Of a stretch of DNA of 64,000 nucleotides, positions 61,907 through 64,000 are shown one piece after another. Location of the stretch: the NCBI GenBank assembly GCA_015178975.1, contig WHVD01000145.1, positions 62,001-126,000 on the forward strand, read 5' to 3'. The notes under the pieces are model-generated. The model saw nothing but the letters and a program-made list of their open reading frames with translations. It was not told the origin of the DNA and did not search any database. Made by a program: the position numbers and the translations under genes. Position 1 is the first letter of the stretch, and each line of letters begins with the position of its first letter. Origin of the DNA: Hysterangium stoloniferum. Taxonomy: Eukaryota; Basidiomycota; Agaricomycetes; Hysterangiales; Hysterangiaceae.

Positions 61907-62341
61907 GGGGGAGGACATACTTGAGTTTATCGTTTCGGGCCCCGGGGCGGCGTAGTGATTTTAATCGGACTGCATGTGATGGTCATTATCTCTTGAACAA
62001 CCTGCGGTTAAATGTAGAACGTTCGTTCTGTTAAAGGCCTTGAAGGCCAACACTTCATTTGAACCCTTTAGTGCTAGGCGAATTGTCCGATTCAGCGACA
62101 CCTAGAGCTGACAGCGTGGTGGGCATGAATAAACACTGCAACGCTAGCCAGTCTAGTATCCCCAAGTCTAAAATAGGCACTTACATATTAAATAGAAGCA
62201 AACTCATGGTACATTAAGGTACTTGCGAAGAGACCACGGACGCTCGAAACCCGTAGCAACTCAGCGCTCACTGTTGACATCAATTTCACATCTGCCTCGA
62301 ACGAGGTTGACACAGTACTCTAACTCCTATTAAAGTTGAAC
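61907..62341. other. Intergenic region
   Basis: 435 bp between two small plus-strand genes. No coding signal is seen. Confidence 0.5.
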
Positions 62342-63029
62342 ATGGAGCCTAAACTCACCGGTGTCGATGCTCTGAAAAAAGAGCTCGTTATTGGCACGTT
62401 GATAACACTTTATCACACAACAAGTAAGCGTCCCGTACGCCTTTACTATGTTGGACCCGTCTAAATGATACCCTTTCTCCTACCATAAGCCATCGAGAAT
62501 ATAAAGCGAATAGTTCTCGCCCTCCTCGTACCATATATTCTAAGCCCTGAACTAACGTTCTGTGTCCTGTCCTATAGACACTGCTATGGAATCTTTGGCC
62601 TTGTGATCCTGTTTTGGTATTTATGCTGTACAGAATCCCCAAAGCAATCCTGCTTTTGGCCATAAGACTTATCCCTCCGCTTTTCACCATACTATCCGTA
62701 CTTGCCATTTTTCTGTTTAATGTCTCCTACGAAATCACGCAAATAAATTTTGATGGACTCCCATACAATGGTCCAGGTCCAGGTGAGGTATTACCCTCTT
62801 TCCCCCCGGTTGTGTGTCGTTTAGACTAAGTATGCCTTGCATCACTTGTAAAGGGACATTGGTCAACAGTGCGTATCCAAGTGAGGTGCCGCTGGAGAGT
62901 GTGCCCGCGGAACCTCAGCCCAACCACACTCCGAAAGAGGAGAGAAACGTGACATCTCAAGTTATTCATGGCCCCAAGAATGGGGGTTTCAAATATCATC
63001 CATGCGGGCATCGAGTGCGTCGGCGATGA
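62342..63029 (+). CDS. Small membrane protein (hypothetical, two hydrophobic segments)
   Basis: Four exons (62342-62423, 62490-62512, 62578-62782, 62854-63029) sum to 486 bases, 161 residues, all joining in phase. It begins MEPKLTGVDALKKELVIGTL. The third exon carries a strongly hydrophobic run (VFMLYRIPKAILLLAIRLI and PPLFTILSVLAIFLFNV), likely one or two membrane helices. It then reads NFDGLPYNGPGP, and the last exon is polar, with SEVPLESVPAEPQPNH and a basic end GHRVRRR. The second intron has a weak donor (GTTCTC) but an ideal branch site (CTAAC), so the second exon is the least certain. No known family recognised. Confidence 0.45.
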
Positions 63030-63967
63030 ATGTCGGGGGTGAGAGAAAATATGTCGAAATGTTGTATCTGAATCATCATGTAAGCTGCAATCGTGTATAC
63101 ACTGGGAGTGTTCAATGTTGCTTGTAATAAAACACAGTCCCCCTGACCGAAATGCGGGAAATGAGGGGAAGGAAACCCGCAACACGATTGCAATTATTGT
63201 ACGAACGGCGATCGTTTACTGGTTTGATAGAGTTGCATTCCAAATATATTTTTCGAGATCGGAAATGTCTATGTAGCAAGAGGTGAGCGTTGAACCTCTG
63301 TGGTCATATTTCGAGACTGTAAGGCAAATTTATACACCGTGTACCTTCCGTCATTTTGTTTGATACACTTGAGTCTTTCCCCAAGTTCTAATCAAGCTTG
63401 CTATTGGGAAAGTCTCTCCTAAACCTCTTGATCGACTCCTGAAGCAGCGTTGGACGTTGAATAACAATATATCGGTTCCTACAATCTCAATCAGTTTACT
63501 TACGGTTGGTGCAGTTAATGTGCAGCTTGGTAAGTTGTGTTAATCGAGACCTTGAATTGGGAAGTGCATTTTTACTGTGCAGCGAGTTAATAAAAAGGCT
63601 GAAAAGGCTGTTCGACTGTTTGTTTTGTTTTTATTACAGCTCGAGTTTGCCTCGAACGGGTCCTACTGCGACACTCAATGAAGGTTACAATAGGTCCCAT
63701 CCTCGGCTCCGAATCCGGCCTCAATTTAAGCCCCCTGATGTTACGCGAATGTGGTCAACCCCGCCCAGCGTCAAAGTTTTCAAGTCAAAAAAGGCGGACG
63801 TCCAGACTGCGTCCAAGTTTTTTCTTTGACTTCTTCCATCATTTAGAGCTCGCCTCCTCAATAATCATCAACCAATTAGCGCATCAGATCCAACCGAATC
63901 TAATACTCAAATACCAATATCACTAAATTACCAGCGCCAGTACTACTACCAATCAGATATCAAAATA
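63030..63967. other. Intergenic region before the last gene
   Basis: 938 bp with no supported gene. Frames near 63506-63926 are probably promoter or 5' UTR of the gene that starts at 63968. Confidence 0.5.
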
Positions 63968-64000
63968 ATGCCCGCACTTGTCCAACGTCCCGCGCCTGGC
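63968..64000 (+). CDS. 5' end of a probable 2-Cys peroxiredoxin (partial)
   Basis: Only eleven codons lie in the window: MPALVQRPAPG. This closely resembles the N terminus of basidiomycete thioredoxin peroxidases of the Tsa1 type (xVALVQRPAP). The ATG follows a pyrimidine- and A-rich leader (CAAAATA). The gene runs past the right edge, so the catalytic cysteine cannot be checked and the assignment rests on a very short match. Confidence 0.4.
   Translation, partial: MPALVQRPAPG

Overview
The window is nuclear DNA of a filamentous basidiomycete, most likely a mushroom-forming agaricomycete. Nearly every gene is broken by short introns of about 50-60 bp with GT...AG ends. The gene families are fungal and eukaryotic: a WOPR regulator, a WDR48 homologue, KEOPS Bud32, prefoldin 5, an Nse3/MAGE protein, a complex I 9.5 kDa subunit, kish and a DUF262 protein. 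Genes are dense and on both strands. Gene models were built by hand from reading frames, splice signals and remembered family signatures; no database search was run.

Left part (1-20.9 kb). A short-chain dehydrogenase and a UbiA-type prenyltransferase on the plus strand are followed by a long WD40 (WDR48-like) gene on the minus strand. Next come a frameshifted SRPK-like kinase, a 262-bp hairpin made of 115-bp inverted arms, the Smc5/6 subunit Nse3, a tRNA-Glu(CUC), a PIN-domain gene, a PI-phospholipase C, the divergent BUD32/GIM5 pair whose start codons lie 43 bp apart, and a SIRT5-class sirtuin.

Middle (20.9-47.4 kb). A decayed Ty3/Gypsy integrase is followed by a small cysteine-rich protein gene, an HXXXD acyltransferase interrupted by a one-base loss in a C tract, and a tail-anchored FHA protein. 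A repeat-bearing, gene-poor stretch leads to a DUF262 protein with a large proline-rich minisatellite tail and a WOPR transcription factor. After an identical second tRNA-Glu come an FAD monooxygenase, a 5-oxoprolinase-like gene lacking the HyuB half, kish (with an exon that is only ATG) and the complex I 9.5 kDa subunit.

Right part (47.9-61.3 kb). This is a tandem array of four paralogous two-exon genes of unknown function. Each encodes a conserved globular region with a QCFWFS/QCFWYS motif and a repeat-built coiled-coil tail. Spacers are highly similar, one carries a clean deletion of about 0.8 kb, and two carry broken copies of the first exon of a gene that stands intact just after the array. 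The window ends in two small membrane-protein genes and the first codons of a probable peroxiredoxin.

Most genes are unrelated housekeeping or regulatory functions. The SDR, UbiA, acyltransferase and FAD monooxygenase genes are scattered among them and do not form a clear metabolite cluster. The four-gene array, the hairpin, the HyuA-only gene and the DUF262 gene are the most unusual items.
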